Positions 12,812 to 24,740 are shown, counted from the stretch's first letter. The stretch: DNA of 64,000 bases from Dillenia suffruticosa (GCA_033439265.1 JAVTVX010000010.1:27827056-27891055), one strand, 5' to 3'. A program made the numbers and translations. Notes: generated from the letters alone by a model not told the origin.

Positions 12812-13024
12812 ACCAACGTGGATTGGCTCAACTGGATGTGGGGTTAAATTCCCTTAAGTATGACCGAGATTCGATTCACACCGGAAACATCGGGCCCTCA
12901 TGTGTATGGAGCGTTCCCCGTTGGGAGACCCGCCCTCCGAACAGGAGCCACTACAGCGGTTGGTCCGGATTAGTCGGGGCGAAACCCCGGATACCGGGTG
13001 GTGTCCAAGACATGGTACCAAAAA
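12812..13024 (+). mobile_element. tRNA-derived SINE copy 1
   Basis: 213-bp element with a 5' tRNA-like head: A-box-like TGGCTCAACTGG at 12824-12835 and a degenerate B box (GATTCGATTC) downstream. It ends ...CATGGTACC followed by a short A run. The 15-bp target duplication AGAGAGTTGAAAGGG flanks it at 12797-12811 and 13025-13039. Unit B has no insertion at the matching site near 56126. Copies 2 and 3 (50690, 56548) are clearly homologous over their whole length. Confidence 0.92.
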
Positions 13025-13103
13025 AGAGAGTTGAAAGGGGTGGTTATCAAAAACCACTTTCTCCCCATTTTATGAATACAGACTTGGGTTTATCCTCACA
13101 GGC

Positions 13104-13133
13104 GGACCCGGACCCGGACCCGGACCCGGACCC
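13104..13133 (+). repeat. (GGACCC)5 hexanucleotide repeat
   Basis: Five perfect units in unit A; the matching place in unit B (near 56204-56217) has only one or two. Overlapping open frames here are a by-product of the repeat. Confidence 0.95.
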
Positions 13134-13374
13134 GGCTTTTCCAACACGTGCCAATACACGAACAGCCCTGCGTGTTTTTTTTTTTTTTTTGGGTACAAGA
13201 AACAGAAGAAAGACGAAACAAAGAAACAAATGAAAACCACAGAGCTGGAGCGGCAGAGGCACGCAACCAGCTCAGGCACCCCCCAAGAGGGGTCTCAGAC
13301 TGACAGAAAGCTTTTTTCTTCTTCTGGCCCAAGAGCTTCCCTCCCTATCAAGCGATCTCAGGTGGAGGAGATGC

Positions 13375-13855
13375 CTACTCGACGAGACCAGGTTGGATTT
13401 CTCTCCCTAGCTCTACCAATTTGTCAGTGCAATTGTTTGCCTCCCTGTAAATATGATGGATCTGATGGATGCCCAATTCATGCATGATGATTTTGCAGTC
13501 CTTAATTGTATTTTTCCACAGGTGGTTTGTGCCTACTCCCCAGTTAATAGCATTCACCACACTAAGGGAATCACTTTCGATCAATAGCTCACTGAAACCC
13601 CTATCCCTAGCGATTCTCAATCCCTCCCTAACACTCCATAACTCCGCTAGGTCTCCTGAAGTAGAACCCAAATTCGCCCAAAAGCCAAAGATCCAATCTC
13701 CATTGCAGTCCCTAAAAACACATCCTCCATTGGCCGTGCCACCATCGATCTTGGCTCCTTCGACTACATTAAGCTTAATTCTGTCCCCTCAGGCTTTATC
13801 CACGCGACTAGGATCTCTTCCACTTTCTTCTCCATCCTACAGAGGCTATTACAGA
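13375..13855 (-). pseudogene. LINE RNase H (RVT_3-type) domain
   Basis: Minus-strand reading with the GDLAELWSVREGL and LIESDSL segments of the plant LINE RNase H family. The preceding 'GG...RD..G.W..GF' strand is readable upstream to about 13855. It ends before the poly(A) tail. Confidence 0.82.
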
Positions 13856-13892
13856 TAGGCTTAAGCATGTAGAGAATCCTTATGACCACCTG

Positions 13893-14246
13893 TTAAGGAG
13901 GTTCAATTTTCTTCTGAAAGATAGCCTCACATCTAGATTTCCAAATTGACCACATTGTCACTGCAAAAGCAATTCCTTCATCCTCCATTCCATGCTTGAG
14001 ATTTTTCAGAACCCCATTTTTGAGCCAAATGTAGCCTGACTCATTCCAAAAGGTGGAATTAGGGACCGTGTTCTTCACCATACACCTCCAGATACTCTGA
14101 GCATGAATACAATCCCTCAATGCATGGCTCAAGGATTCCTCCTCCTTACAGATCTCACAGACATTATCTATAGTCACCCCTCTCTTCTTTAGCTCAGATT
14201 TTGTCAAAACCTTATCTTTTGCTACCAACCATAAGAAGGCTTTCAC
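13893..14246 (-). pseudogene. LINE zf-RVT zinc-binding domain
   Basis: Reads FLWLVAKDKVLT followed by CEICKEEES...HALRDC, the Cys/His pattern of the zf-RVT domain between RT and RNase H in plant LINEs. Confidence 0.85.
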
Positions 14247-14372
14247 TCTCTCCAGGCACTTAAGCTTCTAGATCCACCTCCAATTCTTATTAGGCCCCTG
14301 CTGAGGAATGAGATTCTTCCTTTGCAGCCAGTAGGCGGAACTCACTGAGAATTCCCTGTCCATATTCTCCTC

Positions 14373-15479
14373 CTAGAAGATAGAATCATACGAAGTTCTA
14401 TTTCTAGGGATAGGAACAACCCTTATTTCCTCTACTTTACTCCTCGGAAGAATGCCTGCAAGATCCTCCAACTTCCATTTACCTTCATCGTCCCAAAAGT
14501 GGTTAACTTTGATCGATGGAGTGCAGTCCTCTTTAGGGATTAAGGCCACCTCCTGCAGCTCATCCTTTCCGAGCCATTGGTTGCTCCAAAAACTGATGGC
14601 ATTTCCATCTCTAATTCTCCATTTAATCCCCTTCTTTATGCACTTACGGTTAGAGCAAATGCCTCTCCAAATTGCCGAGGAGTTGTGACTTCTTTTATGG
14701 TTCAAAAGGTTGTCTCCTCGAAGATACTTGCTCCTAAAAATTTTCACCTACAGAGCTCTCTCTTCCTTTATTACTCTCCACCCTAACTTCGCCATCATCG
14801 CCATGTTGCATTCCCGCATGCTTCTCAGCCCCAGCCCGCCCTCCCACTTCGAAGGGCAGACCTCCTTCCAACTCGCTGGGTGGATTTTCCTCGCCTCTTC
14901 ACTACTGTCCCACAAGAAATCTCTATTTAGTTTGTCTAGTTTATTGCAAGTTTTTTCCGATAGCCAAGCCGACTGTATGGTGTAATTCGGAATTGAGGAC
15001 GTAACCTACTGAATTAGCGTTCTTCTACCTGCTGTACTCAACAACTTGGCTTTCCAGTTGCTGAGTTTATTCTGGACTTTGTTTATCAGCTGATGGTAGA
15101 AATCTTTGTTCATCTTGCCATGGATAGTCGGAACCCCCAGGTAATTTCCCAGATTCTCTGTAACCGTAAAGCGATTACACGCAGCAAGGGAGGCTTTCAA
15201 ATGTCTAGAGGTTTTCGGAGAGATCCAAATCTTGGATTTCATCGGATTAACTTGGAGGCCACTCTCTTCGGAGAATTCCTTCAAGCAACTATGAATGTTG
15301 CTGAGATTTAGATATTCCGTCTCTACAAAAAGAATTAAATCGTCCGCAAAAAAGAGATGTGACACTGCAGGTCTTTCTCTGGCTACTTTAACAGGATTCC
15401 ACACTCTCTTCCAGACTTTTTCCTGAATCATGAAAGCTAATCTTTCCATAACCATGAAAGCTAATCTTTCCATAACCAA
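14373..15479 (-). pseudogene. LINE reverse transcriptase (C-terminal part) and linker
   Basis: The segment 15006-15479 carries the FADDLILF catalytic motif, QVNPMKSKIW and LGNYLGVP, typical of L1-type RT motifs 5-7. The segment 14373-14747 carries WRIRDGNAISFWSNQW, the usual linker before zf-RVT. Frame breaks separate the pieces. Confidence 0.87.
15429..15476 (-). repeat. 24-bp tandem duplication at LINE 5' junction
   Basis: Two identical 24-bp units (15429-15452 and 15453-15476) lie at the truncated 5' end of the LINE, 4 bp from the target duplication. Confidence 0.9.
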
Positions 15480-15490
15480 TAGCCCCGCGT

Positions 15491-16299
15491 TTGTAGAAAC
15501 TTTCCATCCCCTCTAAAATAAAATAAATGCAGGTAAACAAACAATCCCATCCAAACAAACCCAGAAAAAAATAGAATAGCCATTAGGTGTTCCGGTAGGG
15601 CTTAGGGGTGCAGCTTGTGTTGTACCAAAAAAAAAAAAAAAAATGGGTGCAGCTTGGGTCGCGTAACCCATTACTAAACGAAATCCAACTTGGTTGGGTT
15701 GGGTCATGGTTCCAATTGATTTGTGGGTCAGAAAATTTTGGACTCAGCCAAAGTGGGTTTGGGTTAGGAGATAAACACAAACTCAAACCATCTAAATTTT
15801 TCCATGAATGTATACGTTGAGATAGCATTTTGAACAAAGTTTAGGGGAATTTAAAGGTTATTCAGATAATTTCTTATCAATTTTCCCTATGCTTGGAATG
15901 TAATATTAGTAATATTGTATTTTTCACCCAATTAAATGATGGTCCCTTCCCAAAATGAAATAGAGCCTGATGTAAAGAGAGAGAGAAATGTGCTTGTGAA
16001 TTGCGAAGAGAGAGAGAGGACCACAAGAGAAGTAAAGAGGAAGGACAACAGAGAAAGGTTTGCCGGTCGAAGACTGGGAGGAAAAGGAATAACAGAGAGA
16101 GAGAGAGAGAGAGATTCGGATTTTGTAAAATAAATATTTAAACAGTAAAAATTTTTATTCATCGTCAATACCATTACCAGCACAAAAAAGGGAAACATTT
16201 CCCAAACATCGTTTTCTTTTCTCTATTATTTTCCCGCTTTAACATTTTCTCATTTTTTTTACCCATTCACTAAACGCTACCCAAATAAATATATATATT
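15491..16299. other. Intergenic region upstream of SDHAF4, unit A
   Basis: The left part aligns with unit B (from about 56260). About 350 bp (15910-16290) has no match in unit B and contains GA/AG microsatellites (about 16094-16113). No gene seen. Confidence 0.55.
15618..15644 (+). mobile_element. Minimal poly(A) retroinsertion
   Basis: 27 bp consisting of TGTTGTACC plus an A run, flanked by the 12-bp duplication GGGTGCAGCTTG (15606-15617 and 15645-15656). Unit B has a single copy of the target and no insert. It looks like an extreme 5' truncation of the LINE or SINE, whose tails end TGTACCC(A)n and GGTACC(A)n. Confidence 0.8.
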
Positions 16300-17074
16300 T
16301 TTTTGCAACTCCCTCTCTCTCTAAAGACTCGTTCTCGGCTCTTCTTTCTATTAACAGTCTACCACTTCAGAATTCAGATTCTCTCCCCATCCCCAAGGCC
16401 TCCTTCTCTTTCGCTCATTCTAGGCTCCTCTCTTTCTACAGTCTGCAATACAACTCTCTCTCTCTCTCTTTCTCCACTATACATGAAAGTCTGTCAGTGC
16501 CTGGCGCCTATCTCTATTCAGGTACTCTTTCGATCTCCCTTTCCCTCTCTACAATCTAGGATTTCTGTTTACTAATGGGTTTCGGAATCGAGTGCCTATT
16601 TTCTCCTGAAAACTCCTAACAATCTTTTTTTTTTTTTCCAGAGATTTGGGTTTATGTTGATTTCACCATTTTTTTTTTTTGTTTTTTGGTGATGAAGAGA
16701 ACAGAAAAGGACTCAGAACCGAGGCCATTGATTTACCATTTTCATTTTTGTTTGTTTTCATGATTTTTCTATGCAAACAATAGTTAGACTAAGCTCAATA
16801 TTTCTGAGGAGTCTGGGCCACACCGGGCTTGTTAAGCAGGCCCAGGCTCATTTGAAATTTTCAATGAGCGCATCACGTGGAGAACAGCATGAAGACGTGG
16901 CAGTGCCCAAGTCTCCTGTGTATGACCTTATTACCACGTGTTACAATCAGCACCGTCAGCAAAAAACAAGTTGACGATGTATTGCGAAGTAGAGAATCAT
17001 ATCTCATGACCTAGAAAAGCCGACAATATGCAAAAGGCACGGTTCTGTGTACCTTCATCTCTACAGCCACAAGG
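16300..17074 (+). promoter_or_regulatory. SDHAF4 promoter / 5' leader with probable 5'UTR intron, unit A
   Basis: CT-rich leader including a (CT)n tract near 16453-16469, then CAG/GTACTC near 16519 as a likely splice donor. Probable acceptors are TTTTTTCCAG near 16640 or CTACAGCCACAAG just before the ATG. Unit B matches at about 56930-57796. An open frame at 16771-16974 is judged non-coding (see rejected items). Confidence 0.5.
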
Positions 17075-17464
17075 ATGGCAAGCAATCTGGGCCGTCTGTT
17101 CACAACTCTCACGGAGCAGTCGAAACCAAAATTAGGGTTTCTGAGTTCGAGATCTGAAACGGGAACTCTATTCAAATCGAGCGCAGCGAGAAGACTGATC
17201 TCTTCATCAACGGCTTTAAGTAATCAACAAGAGAATCCGAAGAAAGAACGCGAAGTAGCAGAGGAGGAGATATCATCGGAACCAAAAATGAGTCTCGAGA
17301 ACGACTTCAAAGACGACGAAGATGAAGGGGACGACGAGGACGGGGACGATGATGGAGAGTCGGTTTATGTGAATAAAGAGACGGGTGAAGTCGGTGGACC
17401 TAAAGGACCCGAACCGACCCGATATGGGGACTGGGAACGGGCCGGTCGGTGCTATGATTTTTGA
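17075..17464 (+). CDS. SDHAF4: SDHAF4: succinate dehydrogenase assembly factor 4, mitochondrial (unit A copy)
   Basis: 129-aa protein in one exon. In the family it is a matrix chaperone that binds the flavinylated SDH1 subunit and promotes assembly of complex II. The C-terminal signature [20 protein letters not shown] and the terminal RCYDF are the conserved SDHAF4 (DUF1674) domain, about residues 100-129. The N-terminus is basic and Ser/Arg-rich with few acids, as in a mitochondrial presequence. The middle (about residues 58-95) is an acidic Glu/Asp-rich linker. The ATG at 17075 gives the usual length and matches unit B. Against the copy at 57797 the changes fall in the presequence and linker, while the C-terminal domain is identical in protein with silent changes only, which supports constraint on both copies. 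Confidence 0.93.
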   Translation: MASNLGRLFTTLTEQSKPKLGFLSSRSETGTLFKSSAARRLISSSTALSNQQENPKKEREVAEEEISSEPKMSLENDFKDDEDEGDDEDGDDDGESVYVNKETGEVGGPKGPEPTRYGDWERAGRCYDF

Positions 17465-18710
17465 ATTTATTGAAAAATGCAAGAGTAGCTACTAGTGTGA
17501 GTGAAAATTTCAGTGGAGTGGTTTTTTTTTTTTTAATCTATTTATTTGTTTGTTTGGGGGTGGACTTGATGTGTTGTGGGCCGTTGTGATAAGTTTTTCC
17601 TTTATCTAATATTGGAATGAACCTTAAATGTTTCATTTTGTTTGTGTCTTTTAAATGTATACTTAGGATTACCAAATGTCCATGATGCCCCTCCTGCTCT
17701 GTCTTCACATGATTGCTATATAAATACAGCGTACTTTCAGTTTCTACGGGTGAAAACTGGTCAAACCAAGTTGTTAGCTTATTAGATTTATTTTGAATTA
17801 TTTATAAATTTAATAAGGCCTTTTCTAAATGTTCGCTTATTAGACTATTTATATAAACAAACTCCAACAATTTTTATAAATTTTATTTTAATATATGTAA
17901 ATAAATATAAAATCATAATATAATTTAAATTTTTTATGATTAACTAATTGATTTTCTGTGTTCCTGAATCAAATTAAATAAAAAGAGTTAAACCTGCTTA
18001 ATTAAAATTGTCAATTTGTTTTTATCTAATGTTGACTCCATATATGAGTTATATAATTCGAGTTAAGATAAATTGGAATACATAAACCCAGTTAAACAAG
18101 GTCAGAAGAGATCAAATCAAAAAATATATATATATATATACACCATTCCAACGAACCAAATCTACATCACAATTAACAATTCAATATAATATGCAAAAAA
18201 TCAAACACCCCAGACATTAAATTAAACGAAATTAAAAAAAAAAAAACTTTAGACCTCATTACCACTGTATTAAAAAAAAAAGTGTTGGTGGGCACAAAAA
18301 ATTATTACTACCATTCACTTAACTTTTTGCATATGAAACTAATAAAAAATTAATCCCATTTAATTAACTCAATTTATTCTCCGTAAATTTTATTTTCTAT
18401 TTCTTACTTATTATACTTTACCTTTTCATAACCCTAACAAATACCTCTACTTATCCATGTCTTCTCCTGCCTACTGCTTTCTTTTTCCTGGATTGCTTCT
18501 CAACCTCTCCTTTCTTTTGCATACTGCTCTCTTTCGTGGCTGTTGCTTCTCATACTTTTGATAAATTAGTAGAAGTTATGGAATAAAATAATAGCAATGA
18601 ATCGGATGAAATGTTTAAGCTTATGAAAATTGATGAATTTTAAAAATTTTATAATGAATTCAATCGACCACTCAATACCAATGAAAACAGTATTTAAGCA
18701 CTAACCATAT
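17465..18710. other. Intergenic region downstream of SDHAF4, unit A
   Basis: AT-rich, aligned with 58187-59400 of unit B with several small deletions in B. No gene; short A-runs and a (TA)n tract near 18127-18141. Confidence 0.6.
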
Positions 18711-19549
18711 TCTGAACTTGAGTTTTCTCTGATTAAAATTAAAAAAAAAAATGACAAAGAGAACAAGGAAACAATACCAAAACGGAGATGGTGAGAGAAA
18801 TTAGGGTTGAGAAGTAGAAGTGCTATTTTTTGAAATTATAAAGGTAAAGTAAAAAATGGACGACTAATTTATTGAGCATAAGTTGTGTTAATTAAATATA
18901 AGTGAATTTTTTGTCAATTTAATATAGAAAAACTAAAAACTGAGTGTCGGTGACAATTTTTTAAGTGCATATTTCCAAACAATCATAAGAAAGATATTTT
19001 GAGGTTTAAAACTTTACTTTGAAAATTAAAGAAATATTATCAAATAAGAAGATCGATGAATATTGAAGAACATCGTCGAATAAAAATCGACTTAGTAAAT
19101 AAGAGTATTAAGTCTCTTAATCAGTCTCCGATTCAAAACTCGAAAAAAAAAATTATATTAAAAAAGTTATCTCTAAAATGGATCTAACAATATTTGAACT
19201 TCATTAGTAAAACACCGATAAGATAATATACAAAAAAAAATATTGAAGAACACCAAAATATACAAAGAGGGAAAATAAAGCAAGATGGAGGAAAGATCAT
19301 CAAACAATATATAGGCATTTTTTTTTTCTTTTTCAAAACATCTTTCTTCTCGAAAATGAAAAAAAAATAACCTTAAAAGATTTTAAAATCTATCAGATTA
19401 AATTTTCTTCCCAATGAAAGGCTGCATAATTGGATATGTTTTTAGAGAAAGGGGCAAACGTAGGTAGTTTAGAAAAAGCAGAAACTCAAAAGTTTGTAAG
19501 GTTGTTTGGAAAAGTTTAAACTATTTTGATTAGTTTAAACATAGGAGCA

Positions 19550-20590
19550 AACATAGCCGTTTATCAAACGCTTCATCATCTTCTACGGTAATGTACTTTT
19601 CAACACGAGTGTAAAATTCCTATGTGGTAGATAGTGGATTGTTCATGATGGATGTTTTCATTCCAGATAGTCGCAACCCAATGAGTAATGTTGCTAAGAT
19701 AATGGAATGATCTAGACTCAAGACCTTCATCATCTTAATTTTGAATTTGTCAAGAAAATCTCTCAACGGTTTGTCATCTCTCCGTCATAATGAGAGGAGG
19801 GATATGGATTTCCTCTTAACCCCTCTACTAATCACGAAATATGTCTCAAACTACTGCTGGAGTTGAGAAAAACTCTTGATACTGAACAGGAGAAGTCAGT
19901 TGAACTATGTTAAGGCATTACCCTTCAGAGTGGTAGGGAAGTGTTTGCACATGACTGCGTCTGACATGTCTCTTGTGACTATTATTGTCACAAAGTGAGT
20001 TATGTGGTCTCGGGGATCGTTAGTGTCATCATATCTCTCTATGGGAGGGAGAAGCATGTCACAGGGTATTGGTCTATAGAAATCTTGGAGTCGAATGGTG
20101 AGAGACCAGTAACATAATGGGCGAGTTCGTCTCTTCTTGCATTGGCATGTCTAAGTTTGTTTATCATGAACTCCTCAACCTGTATTCTTAGATCGTTAGG
20201 GTTGTGTTAGGAAGTCACAGATGATTCTCGGCACTCTCTCGACTCGAGCCCTTATTGGCGCATGCAACCCGATCTGTATGAGGAGAATTGTGCTCCTAGT
20301 CTCAGAACAGGGTTGAGTTCTTCCAACTGTTTGCTCATAGCTTATAGTTTGGACTCAAGCCCCACCATCTCGGGTTGAGTGGTCCCTTTTGGGGAGGTTG
20401 GAGTGGGTGGTGGAATTTGTTGATTCCATTGGATAGCCGGTGGTTGGGTTTCAAGTTGGTCAACAGCGGTTGGGACTTCAATAGGGTGGCTCCGCACTGC
20501 GGTTTTGACTGCGTTCGTCAGGGTGACAATATGCTCTTCCATTGCGAATGTGGCTCTGGAAGCAGTTTTGCCTTTTCTTTTTGGAGGCAT
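19550..20590 (-). pseudogene. Ty3/gypsy-type gag relic
   Basis: Minus-strand reading starts at MPPKRKGK (20590) and continues through interrupted frames with the Retrotrans_gag pattern: ERYDDTNDPRDH near 20030, a hydrophobic core with KGNALT, the DFLDKFKIK segment, and TRVEKYITVEDDEAF near 19570. Several stops and frameshifts lie inside. No pol region or paired LTR was recognised around it, so it is an old fragment. Confidence 0.72.
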
Positions 20591-21510
20591 AAGGAGAAAC
20601 GAGTTAAGGACTAAACTTCTTTTTAGTCTATTCTCACAGACAACGATAATCTGTTGGAAGAAGATTTGGCTTCACAGATATTGACTTTGCTAACTCGAAC
20701 ATAATGACTTGTCGTGTGATAGTTTTGATCAATGAGGCATGTAAAAAACCACCTGAGGGTGTGAGTGATTTCAACGCTCAAATTAAAAGCGGTTTTTGAA
20801 AAGAGAAACAGACCGAAAGAAAATTCCATATGCCTTTGTGTGCTTCATGTAGGTTAAGAGAGTGTATCTGGTCCAATGGCTTTATAATGTATAGATAATT
20901 TCTGCATATGAGTTATGTATGCATTTGGGGCATTGAAACCCTAGTTTTCTTAAGGGGTGTCCCGAGATCACAGGAATTATAATGAAAGATTTCTAAAAAT
21001 TTGAAATACTATTACGCAAGAAAGTTTAAATTACCAAAAGTTTACTTTCCTTATCGACAACAGTCGAACGTTTCCTTATTAACTATGAGAGACTGTTTTC
21101 GTGTTTGAAGGAGAAAATAAATATTGCCTTTAGTCAAACAATGATACCAAGCACTGAGGAGATGTGGAGACCGATTGGTGACAACCAAGTAAGATCTGAG
21201 TGGTAGGTGCAAAGAGATAGAGTCGTGTCTACTCATCTGGAAGATAAGTCCCTTATTGATTACATGCTTTGATATATTTTGTAGCACCAAAAAAAAAAAA
21301 GAGAGAAAAGTCAAAATTTCTTACGCTCTCTCATCTTCCCTCACTTTCCCAATCTTCACTTTCTCGCAAACTCCAAACCCCCCTTTTCTCTCAACTCTGT
21401 CTTTCGTCTCTCATTCTCTCCCTCTTTTTCGGCTTCTCTCTCTCTCACCTTTACTCACTTCATTTTTCTTCCTCAGTTTTCAATCTCGTCTCCCTTTCTC
21501 TTCCTCTGTT

Positions 21511-21575
21511 TACACACACACACACACACTCACACACACACACACACTGTCTCTCTCTCTCTCTTTCCCCTAAGA
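21511..21575 (+). repeat. (AC)n followed by (CT)n microsatellite
   Basis: Near-continuous AC repeat interrupted by one T, then a CT tract. Open frames through it are low-complexity Thr-His or Ser-Leu artefacts. Confidence 0.9.
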
Positions 21576-23913
21576 AGCACGAAGGTTAGGGTATGGTGGT
21601 GGCTTGGCTTGGAGGAAAAATTGATGATGAAAATTTAGGTAATTTTTCCATTTTAACTTGGGTTTATTTTTTTGTTCCATAAATTTGAAAATTTTGTTGA
21701 AATTGATGAAATAAAATTTGGGAAACCTAAATCTAGGATTATAAAATATTGGGTTTAAGGTTTGAAATGAAAGAAAATTGTGTAATTATATAAATAATGT
21801 ATTGATAGATGATTTGAACTTAGAATAATGGAAAAAAGTGAAATCTAATTGAAAATATTGATTTTTCTACAAAGAAGACGATTTATGTATGATGTGATCT
21901 TACCCTCATAACTCCTTCTGCATATAGGCAATTCAAATATGGTTTTGTTCTCATGAAACCAGACTCACATACATTGAAAATTGACATATGATTTGAAACA
22001 TTTGGATAAAAATTGGATTTTTTATGATTTTTCAAAGAATTTCATGCTGTAGAGAATGCCCTATTCTGCCTCTGTTCTGGCTTCTTGTTTCCCTTCAATT
22101 TTGAGATGTATTTTAGGCTGAATTAGGCTAAATTCTGAATATGAAACTTCTATATCTATGTCTTATTTTTAATTTGGAATCATGTGATTTTTATATGTGT
22201 AGTGAAAGTTATAGCCATTTTTTTATGACTGCGCAGATTGAAAAAAGGAAAATCTAGGAGAATTGTAAATATGGATTTTATAATGATGCAAATGATGACA
22301 AATTGATAAAATGAGAACAAGAATAAGAAAATATTCGAAATTAGGGTTTAAATACAATTAGGAAAAATTTGTAAACCTTTAAATTTAAGGAGAAATGACC
22401 CGAAAATTGTTGTTGCTAATTTAAGACAATCCATTTGAGTTTGAAAGGAGATTTCTTTGGAACTGATAATGTAAAGGGAGTGAATACCCTCCTGAGGTGA
22501 ATGGATGGTTCGTTGTGTCTTTAAATGAGCAAATTGTATTTAAATTCTTTAATAAATGATTTTAAATGATTTTATATCTTTTATATAAATTTTTGTGATT
22601 GTAGAATGTCTGAAAGAAAGATTTGAATCACATATGCATTTATTGTATTTAAAAATGAATGTGTGTCATATATTGTTGGATATTTGATTTATGAATACTT
22701 TGATATGATTTTGAGAATTATTTGTCAAAACATGACACATGGAATGTGATTTGGATATTTGTAAAAGAATGGTATATGAGATAAATGACTATAGTCATTC
22801 TTTCCACGGAGCGACCCGACGGAGTAACGTGACTAGGGTTGGATGAGCGGGGAAGGTAGACATGGCTCCCTCTGCCAAAATCATGTTATATCTGGATGCA
22901 CCCCGGTAAGGTACGAGTCAATACCAAGGTAGGGGGATATAGTATTTTGAAATAAGTGGATTGAAAACTTCTTGGCAGGCCTCTACTCGGGTTAGGCCAA
23001 ATCTAGGGCGGAAATGTTTTTTTTAGAGAAATCCTGTGATTTTCGGAAAGTTTAAAGTCTGTGAATGCATGTTTATTTGAAATTATTTCGATTTGTTGAA
23101 CATATTTCTTATGAAATGAGTTGTTTATGACATATGTGTTTTTGACTTCCCCACACTCACTCCTCATTTATTACATCATTATATCATTGCACTTCACTTA
23201 CTGAGTATTTATAGTATTCACTCATCTCTTTCACATTTTTCAGAGGAAGTTTAGACGGGAGATTTTGTTTGGAACGATTGGAGAAGTGTTTTTGCTGATC
23301 TTTTATAAATATTGATGGTGTAACTTCTATTTTTGGGATTAAGGTAGTAAAATCCATTGAAGGAGAATTTTGTACTTTTATTTGATTTGTATTCGATTAA
23401 TATTTGCTTTATTTTTTTTGTGAGCAAAAATAGGTGGAATCTACTCTTAAACCATTTGGAACCTTGTAAATGATGTTAAATTTACTTTCGCGAACTTATT
23501 TTTGTTTATGTGGGGCATTTGTATTTTTATTGTGAATTTTGAAAATTTATTGTTAATTGTATTGGTTTAGAGCATGCATGGGAATTTGAATGGTTGGGTT
23601 GGCCTCGTGCATGCTATTGAGATTGGATGGACCGAGTTGGTCCTTTGTATGATTTTAAATAGTTTTGAAAAACAGGTTTGAATAAGTGGAATGCATTTCT
23701 TTGTTCCAATATATGGAGAGATTCTGCCCGAATATTGAGATAATGCGGAGGTTGCGTGCTCGACTTGAGGGTTCAGGCGTGACATATGTTGTCCATTAGG
23801 ACATAAACTCGGAGAGCCTTAGGTCTTGTGATAATGGGCTTTCGGGCCGTGCTGCATCAGATACCACCTTTCTTTCCCTTAAAGAAATTGAGTTCAAATC
23901 TTTCCTATATATC

Positions 23914-23948
<35 letters not shown>

Positions 23949-24335
23949 TTATGCTTAGAAAACTTTGTTTAATTTCGTCCGGAAGATAGAAACACGAAAG
24001 AGAGGCAGAGACTGAGACTGAGGGCCAATTTTTTTATTTTCATTTCCATTCCTATCTCCCCTAAAAGAAAGGAGGCATATACAATTTTGCTTATGTTTAT
24101 TTTGAAAACAGAGACAATTTTTAATTTTATTTTCATTTTTAATTTTGTGAGGTATGGATACATATACAAGTGGGGGTGGCAAGAAGTAAACAATGTCGAA
24201 CCACTTATCCCGCTTCCTGATAGCAGTTTCTAAATTAAACAATTTCCAAAGGTTGTCTTGTTTATGACACACGTAGTCTCTAGTTCTTTACAAATTATGT
24301 CTCCAACAAAATTAAAATTTTAAATTTATGGTTTT

Positions 24336-24740
24336 CTCTTAGGTTGCATGTAAACACCATAAAAAAGAATGACAGTTTATAAAATTATTAAAAATAATAA
24401 ATACATAGATATAAAAATATAAAAAATTTTATATAAATATTAATTATTTTATAGAAATAATAAATTAATATTTTATAATAAAAATCTTAAATAATCAAAT
24501 ATATAATTATTAATTATAAAAAATAATATAAAAATTATAATTATAATTAAATATATAAGTAAGTAATTTATTAAATATGAAAAATTTTGTAAATATAAAA
24601 TTTTAAAGATTTTATATAAATATTAATTAATTTAATATATTAAAATGTTTCAAAAACAGAAAATAAAACAAAAAAATTAATATTAAGAAGTTTTCAGGTG
24701 TCATGGATTTTCTCTATTTTTTAAACTTTAAAAAGTTTTT
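24336..24740. other. AT-rich DNA before the exon-1 remnant, unit A
   Basis: Aligns with 59408-59785 of unit B, the far upstream region of the ATL-like gene. No gene. Confidence 0.55.

Larger units (their letters stand above)
13174..15480 (-). mobile_element. 5'-truncated L1-type LINE with RNase H domain
   Basis: Non-LTR retrotransposon on the minus strand. Its poly(A) tail appears as a T run at 13175-13190, and the 10-bp target duplication AGCCC(T/C)GCGT flanks it at 13164-13173 and 15481-15490. The empty site is in unit B near 56250-56259. Remaining domains, minus-strand order: C-terminal half of reverse transcriptase (FADDL, 15337-15359), thumb and connection, zf-RVT, then RNase H. The endonuclease and the N-terminal RT are missing, typical of abortive target-primed reverse transcription. 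Confidence 0.94.
18711..24335. other. 5.6-kb block present only in unit A
   Basis: Unit B passes directly from the match of 18710 to the match of 24336 (near 59408). The tetranucleotide TTCT occurs at both edges in A and once at the B junction. That fits a microhomology deletion in B, or less likely an insertion in A. Contents: a gypsy gag relic, CT/AC microsatellites at 21.3-21.6 kb, repeat-like non-coding DNA at 22.4-23.8 kb and a (TA)n tract at 23918-23944. No intact gene. Confidence 0.7.

Noticed and set aside
13070-13332. Overlapping ORFs on both strands around the GGACCC repeat
   Set aside because: They exist only because the hexanucleotide lacks stops in any frame; none continues in unit B.
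16771-16974. Open frame upstream of SDHAF4 with a presequence-like N-terminus, also open in unit B (57495-57731)
   Set aside because: Comparing the two copies gives about nine amino-acid-changing differences against two silent ones, plus a frameshift near the end. That is not purifying selection; more likely 5' leader or intron sequence with a chance ORF.
21256-21589. Two 105-106 aa ORFs through CT/AC-rich DNA
   Set aside because: Low-complexity Ser/Leu/Thr/His translation of microsatellites, no domain, no partner in unit B.
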